From: Agrostemma githago
Lineage: Eukaryota; Streptophyta; Magnoliopsida; Caryophyllales; Caryophyllaceae
Reading direction: 5' to 3'
Length of the DNA: 64,000 bases
Assembly (NCBI GenBank): GCA_958450325.1
Contig: OY288257.1
Location: 31,266,771-31,330,770, forward strand
Shown in pieces: positions 45,757-56,149 of the stretch. Under the pieces are notes generated by a model. The model was not told where the DNA came from and made no database searches. It saw nothing but the letters and a program-made list of their open reading frames with translations. Both the position numbers and the translations under genes were made by a program. Position 1 is the stretch's first letter, and the number at the start of each line of letters is the position of its first letter.

Positions 45757-45776
45757 AGGTAAGGCTAAAGCAGCTT

Positions 45777-46876
45777 AAACAGGTTAAAATAGGGTCAAAA
45801 TTTTGGATGAGGATATTAAAATTCCGAAAAGGCCGCTAACACCCATTTTTGATCCCGGTCATGATGGAAGTGGTTTGGGAAAATCCTGCATCGTTACGAC
45901 ACCTTTTGGTCCGTCGTAAGACACACAAAACCTCACGGAAGGCCCTAAGAGCCATCCTAGCCCATAAAAATCGACAAGGGATCTACCCATATCCTCACAA
46001 ACACTAATTGAGCAAGATTATGCAAAACAAATGCGGGAATATCCGAGAAAACGGTCCCTAACCCTAGCATCTCGAACCGGTCACTATAGGGAGCCATTCT
46101 CATACCTCGAAACCCCCTAGTCAACTTACAATCACCGTAACAAGCTCTAATCGACCCTAATTTAACAATGGGATTAAGCACAAGCATCGAAACTTAGTAA
46201 ATTAAAAACCCCCGAATCAATTTTCTAGGGTTTCAACAAAACAAACTCACAATCAACCAAATCAAGCAAAACCGACAATAAGCGAACGAAAAACGCTTAC
46301 CCGGAGTCGACATTCTCACGTATAGTGGAAATCAAGAAGGAAACCAAATATAAAAATCGAAAAGGCGATATTGGGGCGAAAGAAGCGACGCGTTCGGTTT
46401 ATGGGACGAATGAACGAATCGCCCCAACCTTCTCCAACATAAACCAACCCGATCCACATAAACCCGACCGCCTCAAGAGACGCGCTCAAATCCTAAATCG
46501 CTGGGGGCTAGGCGCCTAAAGACTGGGGCGCAGATGTGCGCGCGTCCGAACAGTCCAGCACAGACTAAGACGGAAACAAATGATGCTTAACATCCAATAT
46601 ACACGAAACACGCACCCTTTAAGACAAGCAAAATAAAAAAGACGAAGCAATTACTAATCGATATCGATAAAGCATGATAATGAAACGAGCATAAGAACCA
46701 CACTTAGCATGAACACTGCACTCGAGCACGTAATAAGACGAACCAAACCGAGCCTATCTAAGCAAACTCCGAACGAATCCCAAATGCATAACAAACCAAA
46801 GCAAATCAAAAGCAAACCCGAACAAAATAAGACAAACCCACAAAACAAAAGTCACTTAACTAAAACAAATAAACAA
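45777..46876 (-). other. Upstream part of the antisense gene and its flank in B
   Basis: On the minus strand a short open stretch (46187-45957) has no recognisable domain. An ATG at about 46310 followed by GTAAGC, five codons on, could be a tiny first exon of the mobile-domain gene. The rest (46320-46876) shows no gene. Confidence 0.3.
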
Positions 46877-47182
46877 CAGAAACTTTTGCCTAACGGGTCT
46901 TAGTTATCCAAGAGGCATTGGAGTCCTATACCTCCACAGTAATTTTTGCCTAAGGGGTCTTAGTTATCCAAGAGGCATTGGAGTCCCATACCTCCACAGC
47001 TATTTTTGCCTAACAGGTCTTAGTTATCCAAGAGGCATTGGAGTCCTATACCTCCAAAGCAATTTTTGCCTAACAGGGTCTTAGTTAACCGAAAGGCATT
47101 GGAGTCCTATACCTCCACATAAATTTTTGCCTAACAGGGTTTTAGTTATCCGAGAGGCATTGGAGTCTTATACCTCCAAAGC
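46877..47182 (+). repeat. Tandem array T1, five ~60-bp units
   Basis: Units begin TTTTTGCCTAACGGGTCTTAG, continue TTATCCAAGAGGCATTGGAG and end CTATACCTCCACAG. The last two are the most diverged and lead into array T2 through the shared TATACCTCCAMAGCAATTT. Confidence 0.9.
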
Positions 47183-47403
47183 AATTTAATTCGAGTGGAG
47201 ACCAACGCCCTCGAAGGATTCTTATACCTCCACAGCAATTTAATTCGAGTGGAGATCAACGCCGTCAAAGGAGTCTTATACCTCCACAACAATTTAATTC
47301 GAGCGGAGACCAACGCCCTCAAAGGAGTCTTATACCTCCACAACAATTTAATTCGAGTGGAGACCAACGCCCTCGAAGGAGTCGTATACCTCCACAGCAT
47401 TTT
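47183..47403 (+). repeat. Tandem array T2, four ~54-bp units
   Basis: Units read AATTTAATTCGAGYGGAGAC, CAACGCCCTCRAAGGAGTC, TTATACCTCCACARC. They combine the end of T1 units with the TTCGAG...CTCGAA core of T3 units. Confidence 0.9.
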
Positions 47404-47895
47404 TCATTCGAGCGGAGACTGACGGCCTCGAATGTTTTATATTGCTTTGTTTTGTCCTAAGGGTCATAGGCACCCCGAAAGACAACTATTCGAGTGGAGA
47501 CCGACGCCCTCGAATAGTTTATATTGTTTTATTTTTTCCTAGGGGTCAGAGGCATCCCGAAGACAAGTGTTCGAGTGGAGACTGACGCCCTCGAGCATTT
47601 CGTATTTCTTTGTTTTGTCCAAGGGGAAATAGGCATCCCGAAAGACAACTATTCGAGTGGAGACTGGCGCCCTCGAACATTTTATCTCGTTTTATTTTGT
47701 CCTAGGGGTCAGAGGCATCCCGAAGATGAGTGTTCGAGTGGAGACTGACGCCCTCGAACATTTTATCTCACTTTATTTTGTCCAAAGGGTCATAGGCATC
47801 CCAAAGACGGCCGCTCGAGTGGAGACTGACGCCCTCGAACGTTTTATTTTTGTTTCATTAAGTCCAAGGGTTCATAAGCATCTCAAAGACATTTG
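47404..47895 (+). repeat. Tandem array T3, six ~82-bp units
   Basis: Units read ATTCGAGTGGAGACTGACG, CCCTCGAACATTTTAT, TTTGTCCWAGGGTCAWAGGC, ATCCCGAAGAC. TTCGAG and CTCGAA flank each GGAGACTGACGC core as a hairpin. The 157-codon frame across 47657-48130 exists only because the unit length keeps phase; I do not call it a gene. Confidence 0.9.
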
Positions 47896-48246
47896 TTCAA
47901 ACAAAAGCCAACACATACGAACATTTTTTTCGCATCTACGCTTAACACGTCACCCACACACAAGGCATTCAAAATTGAACAAACTTTTAAGCAATCCGAA
48001 AAGGCAAAACACACGAGCACGAAGAACTGAGAACAAGATGACAAGCACCGGCCTGGGCCCAAGCAAGCAACCGCAGGCGAAGACGTCAGGTATGATTTCT
48101 AAGCCTTGGCTAGCGAGCCTCAACACGTAGTTCAATGAACTTAAAACGACCTGACCGAACAGCCACCAGGTCGTAATCCTCGATTGATCTGGGTGGCTAT
48201 ACTTTGAATTTCGCCTTGTCCAAGCCTCAGTCAAAGTGGGGGCTTC
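47896..48246 (+). other. 3' untranslated end of element B and polypurine tract
   Basis: No gene. The last bases, AAAGTGGGGGCTTC directly before the LTR (48233-48246), are the polypurine tract for plus-strand priming. Confidence 0.65.
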
Positions 48247-50422
48247 TGTAGACACCCAGATTTGGACCTGGTGGCTGCAGAAGTGCCCAACAAACACGCG
48301 ATGACGATCGGACTGCAACGCGACGCTGGTTCGCGATGTTTTAGATAGTTTTTCTATAGAACGGATCAAATAAATTACTCGGAAAAATTAAACTAACATC
48401 TTGGCAGCCTTAATCGTGTCATTACGGTCGCATAGACACTAATTAGAGTGAATTCTGACACCAGGACCCCGAGTCGGTCCCGAAACTCAAACCGAGTCAA
48501 CAACGCGCCAAGCAAACCTCGGGATGCACAACCGAGGCCCGCTAAGCATCATGGCGCTAGGTAAAGATGGGGGAGACTTAGTCCCTAAGCCACGAATTAT
48601 ACACCCGTCTCTCGGTTTTGGAAAGTATCAAAATCGTATCTTCAAAATCTCAAGCGCCTTACCTTGAGCGCCTGAGTCTTCACACATGTAAACCAAGGCG
48701 CCTGAGTTTTGGTGCGCCTGAACTTAGGCGCCTATCTGGGTGACAAGGGCCGAAAATACCTATAAATACCCTCCTCCATCCCCTCATTTCGACACACAAC
48801 TTCTTCAATTCTCTCCCTCTTCACTCGTAAAGAGTTTCTCGCTAAGGGCTCGCACTCCGACACCCGAGGCAAACGATCCACTCGATCGTAGTTCCAATAA
48901 AAGTGACATCGACGCTTCTCCTCACCTTCGAGCACTCCACTCGATCCCGAGGTGCTTATGTTCGACTAGCTATAGTTTAGTAGCGGAGTTCTGCCGCATT
49001 AGTCGCGGAATCAGCCAATAGTAGCGGACTCTGTCGGATTAGCCGCATAAAGGGTCAACGGTAACAGAACTCTGCCGAAATCACTGGGCAAGCTAGGAGG
49101 ATCCACCTGTCGAAGTCGAGTCATCACTAGGTTGTCATCTAAACAAAACTTTACGTTCTTGCACCTTCTTTTATTATGCACTACGATAATACTAGACATG
49201 GACACTAGGTCCACAAACACACAGTAAAACATGTAATGTCCCAACTTCAACCGCAAACAGTAAAATATACTAAATAGACCCGAGTAATTCCGAGATCCGT
49301 TCTCAACTATCTATGCATCATGTCCCGTTTAGTGTATACTTCGAGGGTGCAACTCCTCACTACGTGATTGACTTACATTCGCATTTACAGTTTTCGTATG
49401 ATTTATTGCCTGTATGACCTTATAATCGCATGCTAAATCACCTAACACGGAGATCAAAACGTAAATAAACTAAAACTGAACAAAGCGATGGTCAGGTTCT
49501 GTATTAGTCCCGGTGCTCGCAATGTATGGTTCGACGCATCTTTATTATTACCGAACCGACGCATCTTAAGCAGAATACCAGGTAAGGTATATTACGAGAA
49601 CGACTAATATCCGTATTATCGCGTTAAAACTAATTTGCTAATACGTATAATATTAGTACTCTCTACCCTCTTACGTGCATCTTTTCATGGCCTTCTTGTC
49701 ACGTGAAATCGCATGCAAAGAATGTAGACACAACTACTTCGACGACAAAATTTACTTGTCCTTAAACAACCGACGTAGTAAAAGGTATAAGGTGAAAACA
49801 ACGGATGTTACAGTATTTCCACCACAACAAAAGAACGAAGTTATCAGCCCACTGATTCATTAGTAGAGGCCGCTATAGTGCGGGCGGGATTGGGTGTCGA
49901 TGTCTATCAGATGTTGGCTTCCCAATACGTACCCTCACCCCTTACTCAGAATCGACGGTTTCCGGATGTCCGAAACCATTGGCTATGAGGGTCATTCCAG
50001 GCATGGAGTGATTAAGGGTACAAGTCTTTATCTTTAGATCACGTGCCCCTCAGCTTTGAGTCGGCTAAGGATCAAACTTGACTTGAACGGTTTCCGAGTC
50101 CCCATAATTGACTCGATGGTGACTCAACAAATCGGCAACGAATTCAGTTCACTAAAAAGGTCGCCTTACCAAACATAACGGTCTTTAAACATTTACAACC
50201 ACGACTCGATCAATTCCAAACGGAAACACGGGTGCTCGCACCCGTCTAGTACAAGTCTGGATCGTCATCCAAATCGAGGTCCGAAACATCTCCCCGTACG
50301 CGAGATCGGACCGGCCCCCGACCGGGAGGGGGCCGCGTGGGTGGCCGCCGCCATACATTGAAAAACCGGGTCGGCCCCGCGCGGGCGCGCAGGGCGCCGG
50401 GCTGTGCGGACGGACGTCCATG
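48247..50422 (+). repeat. 3' LTR of element B
   Basis: It starts TGTAGACACCCAGATTTGG, with TATAAATA at 48761-48768 and AGGCGCCT palindromes at 48696 and 48726. It is uninterrupted and so serves as reference for the split 5' copy. Its end is slightly uncertain: GGACGTCCA at 50420 is shared with the 5' LTR, and the next two bases differ (TG against CA). Confidence 0.85.
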
Positions 50423-50754
50423 TGACTTATTAGGGCCTTGACATGCCGACGTTTACACGTCGTCATATAAAAGTGGAATGGCAGAGCATGAGGAAGATCG
50501 ACACGGAATTCGGCATTTTCTGTTTGATGCACATGTGCATGTACGATGGTGTGTCGTTCAGCCACGACGATATCGGGACTAAGGTCAGGAGGTGTTATTT
50601 GTCATTCGAGATTACAACATCCCTCGTCGTTGCTGACATGAATGAGGCGCGTGGGGACGCGTTGGGGAAAATTAACGCTTTCATAGAGAACAAGCCGGAA
50701 ATATGGAAACAAATCGACTCTAGGCGTAAGCGAGTAAAAAAGTTAACCAAGTAA
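50423..50754 (+). pseudogene. Ulp1 module 2 C-terminal block (right of element B)
   Basis: It reads FTRRHIKVEWQS, then TEFGIFCLMHMCMYDG, EITTSLVVADMNEARGDALG and ends KRVKKLTK with a TAA at 50752. It parallels FWQGVGYSANDYGVYLMMHM of module 1 and is the C-terminal part of the protease fold. The Cys expected two residues before G-I/V-F is Phe here. A stop upstream of DMPTF and the element B insertion separate it from the His/Asp exon at 17434. This is the C-terminus of the split gene. Confidence 0.65.
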
Positions 50755-51779
50755 ATATCCTAACGCGTGAATATGTAGCAAATTATGTACGAATGAATTT
50801 TGACAAATCTTTTAAGGAATCAATTCTTGAAGTATCGAAAAATCTTGTGTTGAAGTATCGTTAATTCGTTGAATACTTGCCTTAGCAAAGTCACGAATAT
50901 AATGAAGTAAGGTGAAGTAAAGTCACTAACCAAATGAATATATAGTCATAGATGAATGAGAACTCAATTTATTTGGATTTATGATTTGGGCAGTGACTTT
51001 ACTTCGGCAGATTCACACGCTTGACGTGGTACAATCACGTCACTTCTTCGTCAAAGTCACAACCAAAGTCATGTAGAGTCATGACTGCAAACCACAATTC
51101 ACTGACTAATTGAACAAGGTAACAGATGAATGACAATTCATTTCGTTCAGTTTATATGATTCCTAAGTATATACAAATCGAGTATGTTAATTCACATATC
51201 AAAGAATATGACGACGAAATATATTATTAAACTTCCAAAAAAAATACTATGCCGTAATAAACGATTTATACGATTCCTACACTCTCGCTAAAAATATTAA
51301 ACACTAGAAATGCTAAACAAAATGATGATGCCGTTGTAACACACGTATTATGATTTGTACTCGGTGATATTAAAGTAATAACTATGTGATTACGCAAATT
51401 AAAACTAATAAATCGTTTGAACACAAACACGTATACATAAATTGTTTTAACATCGAAATGCATAAGCACAGATTATTTCACGAAAATATTAATCGTTGCA
51501 AAAATGTCGACTGCAAAAATTGATACAAATCGAGTACGTTATCTTCCCGTCAGATACACAGAGCGTGAATGAAGTGATATGTGTGTGTCTCCATGCACAT
51601 TGAGAACACAAACACTCACATCTCTCTTCTACCCAATTACTTTTGGCTGGTAGACCCACCACCCAACCATCCGTCATCCCTTCCATTCCCCTTTAAATAC
51701 CACCCCCATTTAACCTAATCCATATTCACCTCTTTAACCACTTACTTCATCTTAACCCTTTAATTCATCTTTAACCTAA
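50755..51779. other. Non-coding DNA right of the Ulp1-like gene, with an inverted repeat copy
   Basis: No coding sequence. 51030-51095 is the reverse complement of the 17121-17220 intronic repeat (shared words GACGAAGAA, GTGATTGTACCACGTCAAG). Promoter-like TTTAAATACC at about 51692 precedes a CT/AAC-rich stretch and the weak ORF at 51800. Confidence 0.5.
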
Positions 51780-51799
51780 CAAAAAAAATCAGCAAAATA

Positions 51800-52062
51800 G
51801 AAGAAGTAAAGAGTTTGATTGTGCAATACGATGGGTTGGTGGAGTCGACTAGATCCAATGAGTTGACAACCATGCAACTAGTCGGCTGTTCCATACACGC
51901 AAGGAATTGTGGCATCCAAGGGCGATACAATGACGGAGGCCCAACTAGACAACTACATCCAAGTCTTGATGGCAAAGACTCTTGAATGTTTCCGCACTAG
52001 GAAGTGTTTCTTGCGTGATTTGGCCAATTTGAAGAGGTTACTTAAAAATTACGGAGGTTGAG
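51800..52062 (+). pseudogene. Small frameshifted coding-like segment, unidentified
   Basis: The first part reads ISKIEEVKSLIVQYDGLVES. About 80 bp later the better frame changes to GIVASKGDTMTEAQLDNYIQ and LRDLANLKRLLKNYGG with a TGA at 52060. Composition (Leu/Lys, no stops in about 55 codons) looks coding. A promoter-like TTTAAATA is about 100 bp upstream. I recognise no family. It lies between the Ulp1-like gene and the FAR1-like gene, so it may be another transposon gene. Confidence 0.25.
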
Positions 52063-52377
52063 TAAGTTAATGTAGCAAAAATATGATATGTAATGGATGT
52101 TTTTGGTGTAAGAAACTTTCCAGCATGTTTGGGCTAAAACTGTTTGTATGGGTTTAAAGGTTGCTTTTAGAATGTTTTCCTAGTACTAGGTTATGGGTTA
52201 GAACCCAGTGTGACTTAGAATGTTTTTATGTTTCAAGTACTATGTGATATATAAATGATGGACTTTTTCTAATGTACAAATATTTCCATCACTATTTTCT
52301 GGTTTCATAATCACGCGAGATCTATAGCAGAATCACACATACCATCACCTTCAAAGTCACATATTATACAAATCTTT

Positions 52378-52960
52378 TGTAGCCAAGAGTGGGCGTATGA
52401 GCATCGCATTAAGCTATATAGTCACACTCACCATGTTGTATAGTCACGGTGATCAGGTTGTATAACCAGTTTAGATTTTGGTTTTTCAAAAGTCGCACAC
52501 TTCAATTTGTATAGTCACACTCAGTATGTTGTAGAATCACACTCAGTATGTTGTAAAATCACACTCATTTTGTGCATAATGTCAAACGAATCTGACAGTC
52601 ACAGACGTTGACAATTTCAAATGTCGACATTCTTTATAGAGATTAAGTGCGTAATGTTCTTGCAGAGCTGTATTTGTAGCCAAAGATGGACGTATGAACA
52701 TCGCATTTCAAAGTCAAATACTTTAAGTTGCATAGTCACAGTCATTAGGTCATATAGTCACACTCATTATGTTGTATAATCACACTCATTGCGTTGTACA
52801 ATCACAGTAATATTATATGATTACAACCACGCAGCTGCACAATAATTGGGAATTGATAGACTATTTTTCAAACGATTGATATTTCAGGACGTTGATTTTT
52901 ATTTTTACAGCCAATCGACCAAAAACAATTTAGTCCATACCTTATGACTACGCCATATTA
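52378..52960 (+). repeat. Minisatellite arrays 4 and 5 within a larger direct repeat
   Basis: TATAGTCACAC units at 52415-52572 and 52722-52815. Both arrays follow the same lead-in (GTAGCCAAGAGTGGGCGTAT at 52378, GTAGCCAAAGATGGACGTAT at 52677), and TTCAAATGTCGACATTCTTT at about 52617 returns as TTCAAACGTCGACATTCTTT at about 53012. The segment is therefore a partly duplicated 0.3-0.4-kb unit downstream of the FAR1-like gene. Confidence 0.75.
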
Positions 52961-53073
52961 GAAATGATTGAGGTTCGCGATAGGCGAAAACAATATCACG
53001 GACCTTGACCATTTCAAACGTCGACATTCTTTATGTTTTAAAAAATTCTTTGTCCACATCAGAAAGAGGATAT

Positions 53074-53710
53074 TCACAAACAATCCTCCGCATCCCCTAC
53101 CACGTCCTCCTCCTCCTCCTCTACATCATCGACAGACACGTTGGCAATAGGTGGGCTCTCGGCAAACGGGTTGGGGCAGTTCTTCTTGTCATGATGGCTC
53201 ATCCTCTTGCAGTTGTTACACATCCGTTTAGGCTTCACAGCAATTGCAACACCCTTCACCTTGGAAGACAGCATCCACTTCCCACTATCCCTGTTCTTGG
53301 CTTTCTTGGGGGCAATACAGTTACTTCAATTGCGCTAGTACAACCAAGGATCTCCTCCAGTTCTTGTGTCTTACTACAAGGATCAGCATGGGGCGCCACA
53401 TCGGACATAAAATCGTGAATGATGTCGGCTAAGCTACTTACGTCGTCCTTATCCATTCTACTAACATGACTAACGGTCTCATAAAACTCCGATCACAGTC
53501 TCGTGACTGGGACAGCCTTCTCGTCGATTAGGCGACTCTCTGTCAGGGGACGTGCATTTGCATTACGTAAAGCATCTTTTGTCCATCTATCAACAATGTA
53601 CCGTTCTGGGATCGTTTTCTGCCCTTTGGAAGAATATATCCATATTGCGTGCCTACAGATAATTCCGTACCGATCGAACTTCGTGCAAGTGCAGCTGACC
53701 TCACAAGTAC
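53074..53710 (-). pseudogene. FAR1/Mutator-type transposase, C-terminal exon
   Basis: On the minus strand, after a CTTGCAG acceptor (53711), the frame reads SCTCTKFDRYGIICRHAIWI: the C-x-C...C-x-H SWIM zinc finger of FAR1/FHY3 and Mutator transposases. TIPERYIVDRWTKDALRNAN follows. A TGA at 53493-53495 stands where FAR1 proteins have Trp in 'RLW.EFYE'; SEFYETVSHVSRMDKDD continues in the same frame. Around 53265 one frameshift leads into VKPKRMCNNCKRMSHHDKKN, a CCHC knuckle, and an acidic end (stop 53074-53076). Catalytic DDE and N-terminal parts lie beyond the window's visible remains or were lost at the hAT insertion near 53842. Confidence 0.8.
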
Positions 53711-53796
53711 CTGCAAGGACATTATGCACATAAAGAGTGCGACTCAAAACCATATGGAGCGTGACTACATAACGTAGAGAGTGTGACTTTCTAAAA

Positions 53797-53840
53797 GTGT
53801 ATAGTCACACCCTTTAAGTCATAGTCACACTCATTATATC
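53797..53840 (+). repeat. Minisatellite remnant in the FAR1-like intron
   Basis: Two to three units (GTGTATAGTCACACCCTTT, CATAGTCACACTCATTATA) are cut off by the hAT-like sequence at 53842. Confidence 0.7.
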
Positions 53841-53841
53841 G

Positions 53842-54140
53842 TAGAGGTGGCAAATGGGTCATTCGGTTCAGTTTCAGATCAATTTTGTTCGGATCGGTTT
53901 ATTTTAGTTCACCTTTGTTTTCGATTTCAATTCGATTCAGTTCGGATTGGAATAAATTACCAGTTTTAATCGATTGTATATATTTCGAGTTGGTACAGGT
54001 TCGAGTCGAGTCAATATCAGATCAAATGAGATTCAAGTCGGGTCAATATCGAATCAAATGCGCTTCCAATTGGGTTATTTTCGGATCGGGTGTGATTTCG
54101 TGTGAAAGGATTTTTCAATTTAAAATTTAGGATATTTCTA
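53842..54140. mobile_element. hAT-like terminal region
   Basis: It starts TAGAGGTGGCAAATGGGTCA, the classic plant hAT end, followed by CGGTTCAGTTTCAGATC, TTCGGATCGG, CGAGTCGAGTCAATATC and GGTCAATATCGAATCAAATG subterminal repeats. The opposite end was not found, so it is truncated or long. It interrupts the intron of the FAR1-like gene. Confidence 0.55.
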
Positions 54141-56149
54141 TTTTTGTAATGATTTTTAGATTCTCGATTTCACGATTTAAGATTTGTTAATTTTCTTTTT
54201 AAAATTTACTAATTTAGTGATATGTTCCAATATTTGGATACACATGTATATATGTAATCTAGAATTCGAGATATATAGAAGTCATAGTTGTACTAGTGCA
54301 GTTGTAGTTACTTGTTCCTTGGTCACTTATTCATTTGATCTCCGTAAGTATAAAATATGTAATGATTTGCTATATTGAAACATTTTTTTATTGAATACTC
54401 ATCCATTAAATTTCATTAAAGATGTTATTCCTATATCGCAATTTTATTGTCCCCTTTTTCGTATTATACGTCCTAAATTAATTATTGTCTCATATCTAAA
54501 TGACTAAATATAGTACAAGTAAAAATAGTGAGCTCTCCATTTTGGTTTTAGTTTAAGCAGTAAGATTGAATAAATCTACCGTCTCACATCAACTTAGTGT
54601 GAGACACCGAGACACACATGTGATAATTGACACATATAGAGTATAAGTCATAAGAGTATAAGACACTATTATGCGAAAGTTTTCACTTTTCACAATAAAC
54701 TTATCTTGAGACCGTCTCATTAAAGAAATTAGTTGATAACTTTGTATTTTCATTATACACCCTTTATTCATGCTTAAATGTATTTGCTATTTCCATGTTA
54801 TTTCTTAAATGAAACGAATAGTCGAATACATCTAGGAGTTTGTTCGAGCCTTTATTGAGATACTCCGTATGAGGTAATCTCGAGTTATGTAACTAACTAC
54901 TAAGTAAGTAAGTAGTAAGTTTCGATTTAAACGACTTGGTTGTACGACTGACATGGAGAACTTAAGGCCTTAAGAGAATACTTTAAATATACACTTGATG
55001 AAGAAATTAGAAATATACCCATTCGTTTCTCTATTCAAATCAATAATTATCCACTTATCTATTTATTTAACACAAAGATCAAATAGATAAGTGATGCGAA
55101 CGCGAAAGCACGAACGAACAACTAACGTGTCTTTTGGTGAAGGATGTGATCGAGGTTAATGTAACCTTGGTTAAGGTTAATGTAACCTTGAATTTTTGAT
55201 GTTTGTGACACGTTTCTTTATGAAGTAAAGCACTTCGTGTTGTGCGTTTATTGATGAATAAAATAAACGATAAATATACAGGGATATTTAGCCCGTAGTT
55301 CGACCTTGAACTCGGAACTAATAGCCTAGAGTTTGGAGCACCAACCCTTTAAACGCTTCGAATTACCTTCTCGAAGTTTGTAACACCATGATCACAAAGA
55401 TCAAAATGCAACTCGGTTTTTTTTGTCAATTCATCATTCATCTTCTGCTCTTACATTATTGTCGTGTGGCATATAAATAGCCTACATGTGAAGATCAACT
55501 CGATATCTCGAGTGATATTATTTCCTAAATAATACTATGCTAAAGGGAAACAAATATTACAAAATAAACTAATAATACTACTCTAGTATATTGTTGCCAA
55601 ATATGCGAGATGCTTGATTCCCTTGATATCTTCTTGAGATCATGACATTCTTGATTAGGCAACAATCCACTTTATCTTATTCTTTATGGAGATCACGACA
55701 TCCCCATTGATTTTATTGCGATTTGGACGAGATCGCATAATATATGGGCCATATCTTGGTGATTCTTTTATTTGCTTACTACCTTTGTGAAGATTGCAAG
55801 ATTCTTCACATCTTCTGAAGATAGAACGTAATCTTGCTAGTGTAGCTACATACTCGCATGCACCTGGACGAGATTCTAGTCACACTCATTTCGCACTCGG
55901 TTCAATAAGAGACATTAATTTTAGAGTACGTGCAACACGATATCTATGACTTGCACAACGAATGTAAATAACTATTCAAAGAGAAATTAAGATATTAGTA
56001 ATTGATTAACAGATTAGGTAGGCTATTGAGTGTTGGCCACTAGGCAACTACACGTCTACTGTCTACACAAGTAGCCATTTGACTTTTTAGCTTTTACAAT
56101 TTACTCAACTACTGAAGTACTTACTCGTCTACTTGACAACCTCAATCAT
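54141..56149. other. AT-rich DNA without recognised gene
   Basis: Small remnants only: a GAGACCGTCTCAT word at 54710 and CTACCGTCTCACATC at 54576 in opposite sense, with MITE-like spacing of about 140 bp, and ATACTCCGTATGAGG at 54862. The stretch from 55080 to 55900 looks like old LTR-type DNA (55485 GGCATATAAATAGCC promoter-like) but has no defined ends. Confidence 0.4.

Larger units (their letters stand above)
17816..50422 (+). mobile_element. Element B: Tat/Ogre-like LTR retrotransposon hosting nested elements
   Basis: LTRs at 17816-29359 (split) and 48247-50422 start TGTAGACACCCAGATTTGG and end near GGACGGACGTCCA. Between them lie a Tat-type primer-binding site (29363), a gag remnant, RNase H plus integrase, an antisense plant-mobile-domain gene, tandem arrays and a polypurine tract. 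Flanks GGACT (17811-17815) and TGACT (50423-50427) are a near-match for a 5-bp duplication. The two flanks carry consecutive parts of the Ulp1 module, which independently proves the insertion. Without the nested A, C and LINE copies it would be about 15 kb. No reverse transcriptase is present. Confidence 0.85.

Noticed and set aside
47657..48130. 157-codon plus-strand open frame
   Set aside because: It arises from the T3 tandem repeat keeping phase. The peptide is just the repeat unit and no start context or domain is present.
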